Below, piece by piece: positions 42,884-51,569 of a stretch of 64,000 bases of DNA. The stretch spans positions 16,050-80,049 of the IMG/VR virus record IMGVR_UViG_3300009183_000070; one strand, written 5' to 3'. The notes beneath the pieces were generated by a model, which saw only the letters and a program-made list of their open reading frames with translations, had not been told where the DNA came from and did not search any database. The stretch is from a virus. Each line of letters starts with the position of its first letter. The first letter of the stretch is position 1. The position numbers were made by a program, and so were the translations under genes.

Positions 42884-42946
42884 CAATTTATTTTGAAATG
42901 AGACAATGAGTTTCTAGTAGTTTTGTTGAATATGCAAGGAAGTAAT

Positions 42947-43498
42947 ATGTTACAAGATGGACTTTCTGCTTGTAAATCATGGAAGGGCAAAGCCCTTCTT
43001 GTTAACGATTTTTATCAGTCTAGGAGAATTGATAGTTCACTTGAGCCAATGTGGATTCATGGAGCATATGAAATTGTTAAAAATTATATTGATGATACTT
43101 TGCAAAAGGATCAAATTAAATTTTTCTATGATATCATTAGAAGTCATGAGTTGCCTGATGGATTTGAAGTCCCATCCATGCCCAATGTTCCAAGTAGCCC
43201 AATTAGGATTATGCACGAAGGCTGGAAGATAGGTAGTCCAACTTGGATATTTATGGGCCGTAATCAATTGGGAGCATCAGTCCATGTTAGCGGAGATTGG
43301 ATCGCAGTAAAAAGAACTATCCCTTCTGAAATATACAAATTGTTTGATCCTCAATTGCCAGATACCATTTGGATGGCTTACAACACTAAAATTCAAATGG
43401 GAAGCATGAATTCATCTCAAGATGTTGGAGAAATGGGTCCAGCCATGGATTTTGAAGACCTCGTTGAAGCAATTGAAAAGAAAATTTTTCCAAAATAA
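42947..43498 (+). CDS. Hypothetical protein
   Basis: 183 residues from ATG 42947 (AAGGAAG upstream). IHGAYEIVKNYIDDTLQKDQIKF suggests helices, and GASVHVSGDWIAVKRTIP a beta hairpin. Not recognised, no membrane segment. Confidence 0.55.
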   Translation: MLQDGLSACKSWKGKALLVNDFYQSRRIDSSLEPMWIHGAYEIVKNYIDDTLQKDQIKFFYDIIRSHELPDGFEVPSMPNVPSSPIRIMHEGWKIGSPTWIFMGRNQLGASVHVSGDWIAVKRTIPSEIYKLFDPQLPDTIWMAYNTKIQMGSMNSSQDVGEMGPAMDFEDLVEAIEKKIFPK

Positions 43499-43569
43499 CA
43501 CTTTGTTTCAATTAAAATGTTTGCTAAAATTAAAATGAAAGAAAAATATTGTCGATGAGGTGTTTTCAA

Positions 43570-44043
43570 ATGAAAGTGAAATTTTTCAAAAATATACTTT
43601 GCAATGGCGGTAAAGTTAGCTTTTTATTGCCAGAAAAAAAGTATTTTCCCGGTCATTTCCATGTGACTGAAGTCGCAAAAGTGACAAAAAACTGCATTGA
43701 TTGCGGCGGAGAATCAAGGCAATTTAATTTTGTAACATTGCAGCTATGGCTTGGAGATGATTTTGATCATAGGATTAATTCCCAAACCATGAAAAATATC
43801 ATGGAAAATATTGAATCTTGTTGTGATGAATGGGACATAAAAGTTGAACTAGACAGCGGAACAACTGGTTTATACGATATAGAGGAGGTTATCCTTTACT
43901 CAAACCAAATTAACAACTCTAATAAAACTGGTTACGGCAACGAGAACATTACTTTTCAACTAGAAAGAACTTATACCAACTGTCTTGCTCCACAAAAGTG
44001 TGGCTTGAAAGACCAAAGAGAATGCGGCGATTCTTGCTGCTGA
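43570..44043 (+). CDS. DUF6428-like protein
   Basis: 157 residues from ATG 43570 (GAGGTG upstream). FPGHFHVTEVAKVTKNCIDCGG (read as FPGHFHVTEVAKVTK and NCIDCGG) and LQLWLGDDFDHRINSQTM match the DUF6428 family with its HFHVTE metal-like site and DHR. A Cys-rich tail (NCLAPQKCGLKDQRECGDSCC) is extra. The family is conserved in bacteria and phages with unknown function; the His/Glu set suggests metal binding. Confidence 0.72.
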   Translation: MKVKFFKNILCNGGKVSFLLPEKKYFPGHFHVTEVAKVTKNCIDCGGESRQFNFVTLQLWLGDDFDHRINSQTMKNIMENIESCCDEWDIKVELDSGTTGLYDIEEVILYSNQINNSNKTGYGNENITFQLERTYTNCLAPQKCGLKDQRECGDSCC

Positions 44044-44068
44044 AAAGAATACTGCTAGGGAGTGAAAA

Positions 44069-44326
44069 ATGCTTGATGCCATCATGCCAGTTGTACAACC
44101 AGAAATTTGCTTTTCAATCGAAGATGAATGCAAAGATTTTTCAGACGCTGATACAGTTAAAAGACTTTATAAAAAAGTCAAAGATGAAAATCCAATTGTT
44201 GCCATGTGGATAAAGAATTGGGCAAAGCAAACCAAGGATCGAATTGGTTCTATGGCATGCGCTTTGATTACCTATCGTCTTATTCAAAGCCAAATTGAAG
44301 CAGACATCATGAATAGCAACTACTAA
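44069..44326 (+). CDS. Small hypothetical protein
   Basis: 85 residues (AGGGAGTG upstream). Mostly helical: ADTVKRLYKKVKDENPIVAMWIKNW and SMACALITYRLIQSQIEADIM. Not recognised. Gap of 25 nt to the DUF6428-like gene. Confidence 0.6.
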   Translation: MLDAIMPVVQPEICFSIEDECKDFSDADTVKRLYKKVKDENPIVAMWIKNWAKQTKDRIGSMACALITYRLIQSQIEADIMNSNY

Positions 44327-44396
44327 AATTCTTGGTTATCGATACATTTTTGATCTGTTTATACATATCTAAATGTGTCAATAACCAAGGAGCATG

Positions 44397-44798
44397 ATGG
44401 AACAAGACTGCCGAACCTTGGGCGAAAAAGTGAGTGACGGAGTAGCCAAATTTGGCGGGTCTTGGTATTTTATCATAACTGGTTTTTTTGTTATTCTTTT
44501 TTGGGTTTTTTTCAACACAATACCTTTCTTTTACCATTATGATGGTTATCCTTTTATTTTACTCAATTTGTTACTTTCGCTTATAGCAGCTTTTCAAGCT
44601 CCATTCATTTTGATGGCGCAAAGAAGAGTTGAAGTCAAACAAGATGCCATTTACAGGGCCTTGTTTAGGGAAATAAAAGAACTAGTCGAAATTGATCTAA
44701 GTCTTGAAAATGAGGTATTGGAAACAAACAAGAAAATGGAGCAAGAAATACAAGTTTTGAAAGAAATGCTCAAGCAACAACAAAAAGAGAGCCAATGA
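44397..44798 (+). CDS. DUF1003 membrane protein
   Basis: 133 residues from ATG 44397 (AAGGAG upstream; ATG 44394 is too near it). GGSWYFIITGFFVILFWVFFN (about 21-41) and YPFILLNLLLSLIAAFQAPFILMAQRR (about 50-76) match DUF1003, whose members have two helices and the N-L-x-L-S-x-x-A-A-x-Q-A-P-x-I-M-x-x-Q-x-R box. A coiled-coil tail follows. Role in bacteria unknown. Ends in ATGA with the HNH gene. Confidence 0.85.
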   Translation: MEQDCRTLGEKVSDGVAKFGGSWYFIITGFFVILFWVFFNTIPFFYHYDGYPFILLNLLLSLIAAFQAPFILMAQRRVEVKQDAIYRALFREIKELVEIDLSLENEVLETNKKMEQEIQVLKEMLKQQQKESQ

Positions 44799-45694
44799 AA
44801 TACCGTTGCACATGTACTATAATTTTTGATTTTGAAACTGATTTGCCTTATGAGCAAGCAATCAACTTGGCCAAGAATTATCTCGATGAGATACCAATCA
44901 AAGAAGGCCTAGAAAACACCAGAACAGTTTTGCAACTCGATAAATTGAAATCAAAAGTAGAAAAAATTAAATTGGGCGAATTCAAACTTGATGAAGTATT
45001 TCCTTTTATTACAGAAGAAAATTCTAAAAAACAATTCATAGTAGACGATAAAACTTATGATGTTAAGATGAATACTGACAGGTATCATCTTTTCAAAAAC
45101 AATTTATCTTGTGTTTCCTGCGGACTAACCGGAACCAGACTTTTCCTTGAATGTTATCCAGCAGATATGAAACCTCATTTTAATCTATATGGGGAAGAGG
45201 ACAGAAAATTGGTTCTCTTTACCAAAGATCATATTACCGCAAGGGCATTCGGAGGAGAAAACACATTAGAAAATTATCAAACCATGTGCAGCACATGCAA
45301 TAGCTTGAAAGCTCACAGCAACTTATCATTAGAATCAGTATCAAAACTGAGGAAAATTTACAACGATAATAGGAAAAAAATCACCAAGAAAAAATTGCAT
45401 GTTCTGATTGAAGATGAAAGAAAAAAACTTGAATTACCTTGGCCTCATTTGATATATGAGCAAAAAAACATCATACCAAAAAATGGAATACAAGTTAATT
45501 GTGACTTGGCTATTATTGAAGAGGATGCAAATTTGATCTGCATTCCAGAAAAACAATTGCCAGAATCAATATTGTCAAGAGGTTATATAAAGGATCAGTC
45601 TTATCTGGAAGAAATTGTTGAAATAAACGGAATGATTATTTGTAAATTGACAGATGGAAGAATTGTTCGCTTGAATAAGAAATATGTGAAATAA
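44795..45694 (+). CDS. HNH nuclease-domain protein
   Basis: 299 residues. CVSCGLTGTR (about 107-116), LFTKDHITARAFGGENTLEN (about 145-164) and MCSTCNSLKAHSNLS (about 167-181) form the HNH core with two zinc Cys pairs and DH. An N-terminal alpha-helical/beta domain and a C-terminal basic part are extra, giving a larger protein than free HNH homing enzymes. Could be a structural or host-DNA nuclease. Second HNH in the window. Confidence 0.85.
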   Translation: MKYRCTCTIIFDFETDLPYEQAINLAKNYLDEIPIKEGLENTRTVLQLDKLKSKVEKIKLGEFKLDEVFPFITEENSKKQFIVDDKTYDVKMNTDRYHLFKNNLSCVSCGLTGTRLFLECYPADMKPHFNLYGEEDRKLVLFTKDHITARAFGGENTLENYQTMCSTCNSLKAHSNLSLESVSKLRKIYNDNRKKITKKKLHVLIEDERKKLELPWPHLIYEQKNIIPKNGIQVNCDLAIIEEDANLICIPEKQLPESILSRGYIKDQSYLEEIVEINGMIICKLTDGRIVRLNKKYVK

Positions 45695-45736
45695 TAAATA
45701 ACTGGTCTAAATATCTGTATAAAATAGAGGTGAGTT

Positions 45737-46363
45737 ATGAAAATAGAAGATTGGGAGAAAGAACTAAAAAAACAAATTATGGATGAGCCACAGACCGTGA
45801 CTCCAAATGTAAATAATAATCCAGTCAATAATGAACAACCCAATCTCAGTCAGCAGCCTAAAGTTAATGAAGACCCAAAATCTTTGCCGCCACCAGTTCA
45901 GTTGGTCGTAAATAACCAACAACAAGATGGAAGTGGCACATGGATGTTCGTTCTGATGCTTATTGCCTTGGCTGCGGCAACTTTGTATGTTTATGATGAC
46001 AAGACAGGAGGTAAACTTAAGTCGTCTATCACCTCTTCTTTTCACTCTAAAACAGAATCAAAGACGATAATTGAAAGATCAGATGCTGAAGTTGCAAAGT
46101 TGAAGGCCGAACTTGATAAATTTAGATCTGAAAACAAAGCATCTATTGATTCTATTCAGGCAAAACTCAATACCAATTCCACCAAGATTGGTTTGATGGG
46201 CATTCTTTTGAATGAAAATTTCACCATGATCATGCGTGGAGAAAATTCAAGTGACTTTATATTCTTTAATCGGGACTGGACTTTGGACAGAATGCCGAAG
46301 CATATTGAGATTACTGAAGATGACAGGGAATATCTGAAGAAAATGGTTAGGTCGGGTCAGTAA
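45737..46363 (+). CDS. Membrane-anchored coiled-coil protein
   Basis: 208 residues (GAGGTGAG upstream). N-terminal Asn/Pro/Gln-rich soluble part, a helix TWMFVLMLIALAAATLYVYDD (about 74-94), then a coiled coil (AEVAKLKAELDKFRSENKASIDS, about 118-140). The small C-terminal domain holds GENSSDFIFFNRDWTLD. Probably in the inner membrane. Function unknown. Confidence 0.6.
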   Translation: MKIEDWEKELKKQIMDEPQTVTPNVNNNPVNNEQPNLSQQPKVNEDPKSLPPPVQLVVNNQQQDGSGTWMFVLMLIALAAATLYVYDDKTGGKLKSSITSSFHSKTESKTIIERSDAEVAKLKAELDKFRSENKASIDSIQAKLNTNSTKIGLMGILLNENFTMIMRGENSSDFIFFNRDWTLDRMPKHIEITEDDREYLKKMVRSGQ

Positions 46364-47049
46364 CACTTAAATGTAGATACTCCTTGGTAACTTGATGCTT
46401 TCATGACATCATTGATTGACATGGAGATGTAATCAGAAGCAATTTCAGCCAACTCTTTATCTTTTCTTAAATCATATATGATCTCAACTTGCATCGATGA
46501 GACATTTGCATCGTAATCCCATTTCCGAAAATATTGGTTGAGGTTCTGCCTTGACCATCCGCTCATTTGACCGCCAGCTTTACCTTCGTATGCAGTTATT
46601 CCACATTGATTAAGGGAATTAAGAAAATAATTTTTTTGCCATAAGTCGCATGAAAGGCTGTTTGGACTACCTGCTCCATATCCAACAACTACATCAAGGC
46701 GAGGATCTTTAGATATTTTTCTGTGACGATTACTCATGCCGTGAATATAAAAAATATAGGCAATTTGGTGGCGTGTCAGAATCCTGTTCTTAAACCTAAT
46801 GATCGGATCAAGGAATTCTTCTCTAACAACATCTTCCTTGCAATGATAAACATTGTTGCAATCAGCTTTATCTTTCATGAAATCAACGGATTCTGCTCTT
46901 TCCCATCCACGATTGATTACAGCATAACAATCAATATTTTTAGCAATGTGTTCCACTATCAAATCCGTATTTTCATCGTCCTGCCCGTAGCCGTGTGGGG
47001 CCACTAAGATGACGGGATTGAGCCCTTCAATAATGCTCACTCTTTCCAT
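46357..47049 (-). CDS. N-formylglutamate-amidohydrolase-like protein
   Basis: 230 residues from ATG 47049; an in-frame ATG at 47094 is possible. NPVILVAPHGYGQDDENTDLIVEHIA (read as NPVILVAPHG and DDENTDLIVEHIA) and YAVINRGWERAESVDF match the N-formylglutamate amidohydrolase family, with metal ligands in PHG-x-D-x-x-T; IFYIHGMSNRHRK gives the second His. Family members hydrolyse N-formyl-Glu or peptide-like amides and occur in phages. TATAAT (47061-47056 on the minus strand) ends 6 nt before this ATG, and there is no Shine-Dalgarno. Confidence 0.72.
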   Translation of the reverse strand: MERVSIIEGLNPVILVAPHGYGQDDENTDLIVEHIAKNIDCYAVINRGWERAESVDFMKDKADCNNVYHCKEDVVREEFLDPIIRFKNRILTRHQIAYIFYIHGMSNRHRKISKDPRLDVVVGYGAGSPNSLSCDLWQKNYFLNSLNQCGITAYEGKAGGQMSGWSRQNLNQYFRKWDYDANVSSMQVEIIYDLRKDKELAEIASDYISMSINDVMKASSYQGVSTFKCY

Positions 47050-47161
47050 ACTGTTATTATAGATGAGATTTTTTAGATTACTGCAAATATTCAAGAACTA
47101 ATTTTTTTCTCCAAACGATAAATAGTTTCTGTGTTCTATTTGTTCCCTTTTAAGGAGATTG

Positions 47162-47326
47162 ATGATTACTGATAAATTATTGTTGGACTTATCATCCAAA
47201 AACCCAGATGTCGTTAAAAATTATCTAGAGGCAATTCTTGCAGTTAAATACATACTGAATAAAAAAGGTATGCTCATGGAAATCAAAAAGATCAAATCAA
47301 AGAAGAAAACTAGTTTTTCAGCTTGA
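47162..47326 (+). CDS. Small helical protein (54 residues)
   Basis: ATG 47162 with AAGGAG upstream; frame ends TGA 47326. KLLLDLSSKNPDVVKNYLEAI and ILAVKYILNKKGMLMEIKKI are amphipathic helices, with a basic tail (KSKKKTSF). Lies in a 325-nt gap that otherwise appears empty. Not recognised. Confidence 0.55.
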   Translation: MITDKLLLDLSSKNPDVVKNYLEAILAVKYILNKKGMLMEIKKIKSKKKTSFSA

Positions 47327-47418
47327 ATATAAAAAATTTTATTGTTCAGAAAAATTAAAAATTTTTACTTGCCAAAATAAAAACATTATTTTAGAATTCA
47401 TTATCAAGTCATTAAATC

Positions 47419-48429
47419 ATGACGGATTGTTCAAATATGCATGTTGCTACAATTGAGAAAGTGGTGTCTGTTAGGGAACATCCAAATGCAGACTTGCTAC
47501 AAATAGCCACTATTTTAGGATGGGATGTGGTTTGTAAAAAACAAGATTGCCAAAAAGACGAACTTGTTGTTTTTATAAACATTGATAGTATTGTTGATCC
47601 TCATCCATTTTTTCATTTCCTTAAAGCAAAAAGTTATCAAATAAAACCAATCAAAATCAGAGGACACATCAGTCAGGGACTTATTGTCCCTATAAAAGAT
47701 TTACAACAATTTGGTTTCACCAAAATACAAGAATTGTCAATTGGCAGTGATGTTAGCAAAATAGTAGGAGCCAAACACTACGAGAAAATCGAACCATCAA
47801 GAACAACAGGAAAATCAAAAGGTCTATTCCCTAGTTTTCTTTTCAAAACAAATGAAAACAATCTCAGAAATTTTCCATTAGCCATCGAAGAGATAAAAGA
47901 CAAGGAAGTTTACATAACACAAAAAATAGATGGAACAAGTGCTACTTTTTATGTGAAATCTGGTAGGTTCGGAGTTTGTAGCAGGACTCTTGATCTTCAA
48001 GAAGATGAAAATCATTACTGGAATATGGTAAAAAAATATGATCTTGCATTCAAAATGTTGAATTTTGATGACGATATAGCTATTCAAGGAGAAATATATG
48101 GGCCAAGTATACAAAACAACTCTTCTGGTATAAAACAAATATCATTTGCAGCATTTAATATATTTGATATAAAAAGATTAAATTATGGATCTTTGCAAGA
48201 ATTGACTGATTTTTGCAGCACAAATGATATACCGCAAGCTAAAATAATTTATCGTGGAAAAATGAATTTTGAATTAAAAGATTTAATTAGAATGGCAAGT
48301 GAGCAATTTTATGATAATAACAACCCTTGTGAGGGAATCGTAATAAGGACTGTTGAGCCAATAAATTCAAAATGTATGGCTCTTAATAGATGGAGTGCCA
48401 AAGTTTTGAATGAAAACTACGATATATAG
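47419..48429 (+). CDS. RNA ligase, Rnl5/DraRnl-like
   Basis: 336 residues. An N-terminal OB-like part (REHPNADLLQIATILGWDVVC, from residue 20; SQGLIVPIKDL) precedes the nucleotidyltransferase domain: TQKIDGTSATF with Lys169 (motif I, K-x-D-G), RFGVCSRT (Ia), AIQGEIYGPS (IIIa, 221-230), PCEGIVIRTVEP (IV) and WSAKVLNENY (V). The order is that of the Deinococcus-type RNA ligase that seals 3'-OH to 5'-phosphate nicks in RNA. All catalytic residues present. It may repair tRNA cut by host defence nucleases. Confidence 0.88.
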   Translation: MTDCSNMHVATIEKVVSVREHPNADLLQIATILGWDVVCKKQDCQKDELVVFINIDSIVDPHPFFHFLKAKSYQIKPIKIRGHISQGLIVPIKDLQQFGFTKIQELSIGSDVSKIVGAKHYEKIEPSRTTGKSKGLFPSFLFKTNENNLRNFPLAIEEIKDKEVYITQKIDGTSATFYVKSGRFGVCSRTLDLQEDENHYWNMVKKYDLAFKMLNFDDDIAIQGEIYGPSIQNNSSGIKQISFAAFNIFDIKRLNYGSLQELTDFCSTNDIPQAKIIYRGKMNFELKDLIRMASEQFYDNNNPCEGIVIRTVEPINSKCMALNRWSAKVLNENYDI

Positions 48430-48460
48430 TTGGAAAAGCTCAAATTAGGGAAAGGTAAAC

Positions 48461-48880
48461 ATGAACGAAAGCAATCTTATGCCACCAATCGGTTTCAATG
48501 AGGCGACAAACTCTACTGGTGGTAAATCCATATCGGTACTTTTCAGCAAGTTGTTTGAAGCAAGGGATTTTGCTCATTACGCCCATTTACAAACAAAGTC
48601 TTATAGCCAACACAAAGCACTAGGTTCTTTCTATGAAGAGATAGTTGATTTAGCAGACACACTATTTGAAACTTATGCTGGTCAATATGGAATCATCAAA
48701 TTTAACATGGCCTCCGCTCCAGTTAATCAAGATGTAATTTCTTACTTTGAAAACTTGGCAAAGACAGTTGCAGATTCTCATAATATTATTGACAAGAAAG
48801 ACACTCATCTTCATAACATTCTTGATGAAGCTACCGCTTTAGTCTATCACACTATCTATAAGCTGAAAAACCTTAAGTAG
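48461..48880 (+). CDS. DUF5856-like protein
   Basis: 139 residues (AAAGG upstream). KLFEARDFAHYAHLQTKSYSQHKALGSFYEEI (read as KLFEARDFAHYAHLQTKSY and HKALGSFYEEI) and LFETYAGQYG with a long helical layout match the DUF5856 family of T4-like marine phages, which has a Dps/ferritin-like four-helix look. The role is unclear; DNA protection is possible. 1 nt from the convergent M14-like gene. Confidence 0.75.
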   Translation: MNESNLMPPIGFNEATNSTGGKSISVLFSKLFEARDFAHYAHLQTKSYSQHKALGSFYEEIVDLADTLFETYAGQYGIIKFNMASAPVNQDVISYFENLAKTVADSHNIIDKKDTHLHNILDEATALVYHTIYKLKNLK

Positions 48881-49873
48881 TCAATCTGCTTCGTAATAGT
48901 AAATAGTCCTGAGCGGAGTTGGATGTAATTCTAACTCCGTTCCTTCTTTTATGAACAATAATATTGCGTTCAAACTTCTATCAACTGAAGGAGATACTTC
49001 CGAATATTCAACAAATTGTCTTGTCTTCTGGCCCCACATCATCTGAACACTCGCTGCTCCAGAAGAATAAAACCAGTCTGTATCTGTTCCAGAACCATGA
49101 GCGTTTTCAATTCTTTCAGTCTTGTAACCATTTAATCCAGTCATCTTGGCTATGATTCCAGAAATCTTGTCTCCATCTTCTTTCTTGCATATTTCAGGTG
49201 GATAAATTGATTCTCCCGGTGCGTGCATGTTCAATACAGCTTTGAATTTCATATTATTCATCATGCTCATCATGAGCTTGATTGGAGAAGGAGATGCATT
49301 GTTAGGCCTCTTTGGATAAGGAAAGCTTGTATGTGGATTGTATCCTTCAATTTTATCTGGCTTAAGATATGCGTCTGGACTTGCAACAGGAATAAAGTAA
49401 ATGTCACGATTATCAACTATCCATGTGATGTCATCATTCTTTCCGTAACTACTTAAAATCTTTTCAATTAAATTCATGGTTGCTAGTATTGAAAACTCCT
49501 CGTCTCCATACAATCCAGATTGAATCAAAACTTTTGGTTTTTCTTTGTTTCCAATTCTAAAGTAATTACATTCAGTGCCTTGAGATGTTTTTCCATATGC
49601 TGTCACTTCAGTTACTGAAGGAGCTTCCAAATTCCACCTCTTAAGTTGTTCTATAATGTCGCCATATCCCTTATAAAATTGCATTACTGGACTTATTGTA
49701 AATGAGTGATCTGCTACTTTAGAAGGACTTGAATGAGATTGGGGCAAAGAATCGTTATTTTTAATGATTACTTGTTTATTTTTTGATGTAATATTTTTCT
49801 TGTATATGAGAATTCCTTCTGACACCAAGAGAAGTGGAACAAGAAGAATTAAAATAGTTCTTGAATTCACCAT
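48881..49873 (-). CDS. M14-type carboxypeptidase-like protein, metal site altered
   Basis: 330 residues from ATG 49873 (TGGAGA upstream; ATG 49879 less well spaced). ILILLVPLLLVSEGILIY (about 6-23) is a signal anchor. KPKVLIQSGLYGDEEFS corresponds to the zinc motif, usually H-x-x-E; here it reads L-Y-G-D-E, so the His is replaced by Tyr. VLNMHAPGES has the second His, and RQFVEYSEVSPS the region of the catalytic Glu. WYFIPVASPDAYL is also typical. One zinc ligand is missing, so it may be inactive or use another metal geometry. Exported or inner-membrane location. Confidence 0.72.
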   Translation of the reverse strand: MVNSRTILILLVPLLLVSEGILIYKKNITSKNKQVIIKNNDSLPQSHSSPSKVADHSFTISPVMQFYKGYGDIIEQLKRWNLEAPSVTEVTAYGKTSQGTECNYFRIGNKEKPKVLIQSGLYGDEEFSILATMNLIEKILSSYGKNDDITWIVDNRDIYFIPVASPDAYLKPDKIEGYNPHTSFPYPKRPNNASPSPIKLMMSMMNNMKFKAVLNMHAPGESIYPPEICKKEDGDKISGIIAKMTGLNGYKTERIENAHGSGTDTDWFYSSGAASVQMMWGQKTRQFVEYSEVSPSVDRSLNAILLFIKEGTELELHPTPLRTIYYYEAD

Positions 49874-49938
49874 AATCATTTCTCCATATTGTTATATATG
49901 CGTAACAATTCGTGATTAAAATTTCGTTGATCAACTGG

Positions 49939-49944
49939 TAAATA
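49939..49944 (+). promoter_or_regulatory. TAAATA box before a leader-type capsid gene
   Basis: TAAATA 4 nt before ATG 49949, no Shine-Dalgarno. The same TGGTAAATAA lies before 5071. Confidence 0.4.
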
Positions 49945-49948
49945 AATT

Positions 49949-50719
49949 ATGAAGAATTTCAAAGCATGGTTATTTGAATCGGAAAGTTATATCGATGATA
50001 AAACAGTGTCTTACTCAGATTGTTTTGGCATTATAAGAGATGCCATAAAACTAAGAGATTCAGGAATTAGTGCATCAAGTTTAATTGATGCTAGAATTGG
50101 CATGGACACTAAACCATTTTTTTATTTAGAAGATATCAATAAAGTTTTTCTTGGAAATTTTGGCTCATATCATAGATCAATAATCGATAATCTTATAATT
50201 AGAAATTCTGAAGATGAAAATTTGCGAAATGAACTAGCAAGGCTTTATTACGGTCTTTCTGGCGCAAATTCCCCCATGGGAGTAGTTGGTAGAATTGCCT
50301 ATGGAATAAACTACAACAATATTAATATTTATATTCCTCGTGATTTGAGAGTTGATTTGGAAAGAAAAAATATGCAAGAACTCAAAGATAAAATGAGGGG
50401 CATGGATATCATTGCTTTTTACAAATCAAAGAGTGGTTCTAAAACTGACGAGAATGTTAAAAAGTGTCTTAAAAAACTTGAACAAGATGGACATGTCAGA
50501 AATAAAGACAAAACAATTGTAATTAATGAGAATAAAGTCACCATTTTTGATTCCCTTGAAGATGATTATAAATCTCCTGAAAATGAAAAAGAAGAAATTA
50601 AGCTTACAATGCAACAATCAAAAGAAAAAAGTCGTAGATTTATTCCTAAGCCTCAAACAATGAGACAGGCAGCATACCAAGCTGGTATTCCAATGGGTGA
50701 TTGGAACACAAATCTTTAG
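49949..50719 (+). CDS. Capsid-targeted-type family protein, paralog 1
   Basis: 256 residues. The leader MKNFKAWLFESESY fits the T4 capsid-targeting form and contains L-F-E before S, a [LI]xE gp21-type cleavage site. The body (SASSLIDARIGMDTKPFFYLED, read as SASSLIDAR and KPFFYLED; VGRIAYGINYNNINIYIP) is shared with the next two genes. The C-terminus QSKEKSRRFIPKPQTMRQAA plus YQAGIPMGDW is nearly identical in all three. I infer an internal head or scaffold-linked protein. The repeat units show recent duplication or gene conversion. Confidence 0.65.
   Translation: MKNFKAWLFESESYIDDKTVSYSDCFGIIRDAIKLRDSGISASSLIDARIGMDTKPFFYLEDINKVFLGNFGSYHRSIIDNLIIRNSEDENLRNELARLYYGLSGANSPMGVVGRIAYGINYNNINIYIPRDLRVDLERKNMQELKDKMRGMDIIAFYKSKSGSKTDENVKKCLKKLEQDGHVRNKDKTIVINENKVTIFDSLEDDYKSPENEKEEIKLTMQQSKEKSRRFIPKPQTMRQAAYQAGIPMGDWNTNL
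50593..50706 (+). repeat. 3'-terminal gene repeat, copy 1
   Basis: About 115 nt, coding for the shared C-terminus, nearly identical to 51367-51528 and 52223-52384. Upstream sequence of this copy is more diverged than in the other two. Confidence 0.75.
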
Positions 50720-50733
50720 TGAATAATAAAAAT

Positions 50734-51555
50734 ATGAGTAATTTATCTTTTAAGAAATGGTTTAATTTGCGAGAATCTAATGATTATTCTCCTGATATGA
50801 AAAATGCTTTAGAAATATTCATGAAACCAGAAGAAATTTTTGAAATTTCGCCTGCTTCAATTGCAGATGGTAATCTCACAAACACTCACAAGCCATTCAT
50901 TTATCTAGAATCTACAGATACAGTTTATTTGGGCATAGATGAAGGCTATCATAATAATTTAATTTTTCAAAAAATTAAGCAAGATCCAAATATAGGACTG
51001 GAACTTCGGAAAGCTTATGATGGAATTCACCAATCAGATTCCGATGTTGCTGCTGCTGTTGGCAGAATAGGCTATAAGGTTAATTTTGCCAAATTACAAT
51101 ACAGACTTCCAGCAAATAATATCAAAAAGTTTTTATATGGAGATGACGAGACAAATTGGCCTGAAATTATAAAAAAGCTAGCCGTTATTCCCTATCCAAT
51201 TAAACAAATTTTCGATCAAATTGATTTAATATCAATTTATCAAACACCGATACCAATCGCAGCATCATCCTGCAAAAAATTACAAGAAAACGGAGAAATT
51301 CGTGACCCATTAAAAACCGTTGTATTTCTTAACAATAAAGTGCATATGTTTAATGAATTAATTACTCATGCATCTTCTCCATCCAGCGAAGAAGAACAAT
51401 TAGATAAAAAAGAAGAACCTAAAATTACAACTCATCAATCAAAAGAAAGAAGTCGTAGATTTATTCCTAAGCCTCAAACAATGAGACAGGCAGCATACCA
51501 AGCTGGTATTCCAATGGGTGATTGGACAAACTATATTGGCAAAATTTTTCGGTAG
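50734..51555 (+). CDS. Capsid-targeted-type family protein, paralog 2
   Basis: 273 residues from ATG 50734 (an upstream TTG at 50701 overlaps the previous gene). Leader MSNLSFKKWFNLRESND has F-K-x-W and L-R-E, as in T4-type capsid targeting. Body SPASIADGNLTNTHKPFIYLE, AAAVGRIGYKVNFAKLQYRLP and the near-identical C-terminus (RFIPKPQTMRQAAYQAGIPM). Between them is a Ser-rich acidic linker HASSPSSEEEQLDKKEEPK, almost the same as in paralog 3. Probable internal virion protein. Confidence 0.65.
   Translation: MSNLSFKKWFNLRESNDYSPDMKNALEIFMKPEEIFEISPASIADGNLTNTHKPFIYLESTDTVYLGIDEGYHNNLIFQKIKQDPNIGLELRKAYDGIHQSDSDVAAAVGRIGYKVNFAKLQYRLPANNIKKFLYGDDETNWPEIIKKLAVIPYPIKQIFDQIDLISIYQTPIPIAASSCKKLQENGEIRDPLKTVVFLNNKVHMFNELITHASSPSSEEEQLDKKEEPKITTHQSKERSRRFIPKPQTMRQAAYQAGIPMGDWTNYIGKIFR
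51367..51528 (+). repeat. 3'-terminal gene repeat, copy 2
   Basis: Nearly identical to 52223-52384 over about 160 nt, including the linker HASSPSSEEEQLDKK; differs mainly at His/Gln before QSKE. Confidence 0.85.
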
Positions 51556-51569
51556 ATTCTAAATAATAT

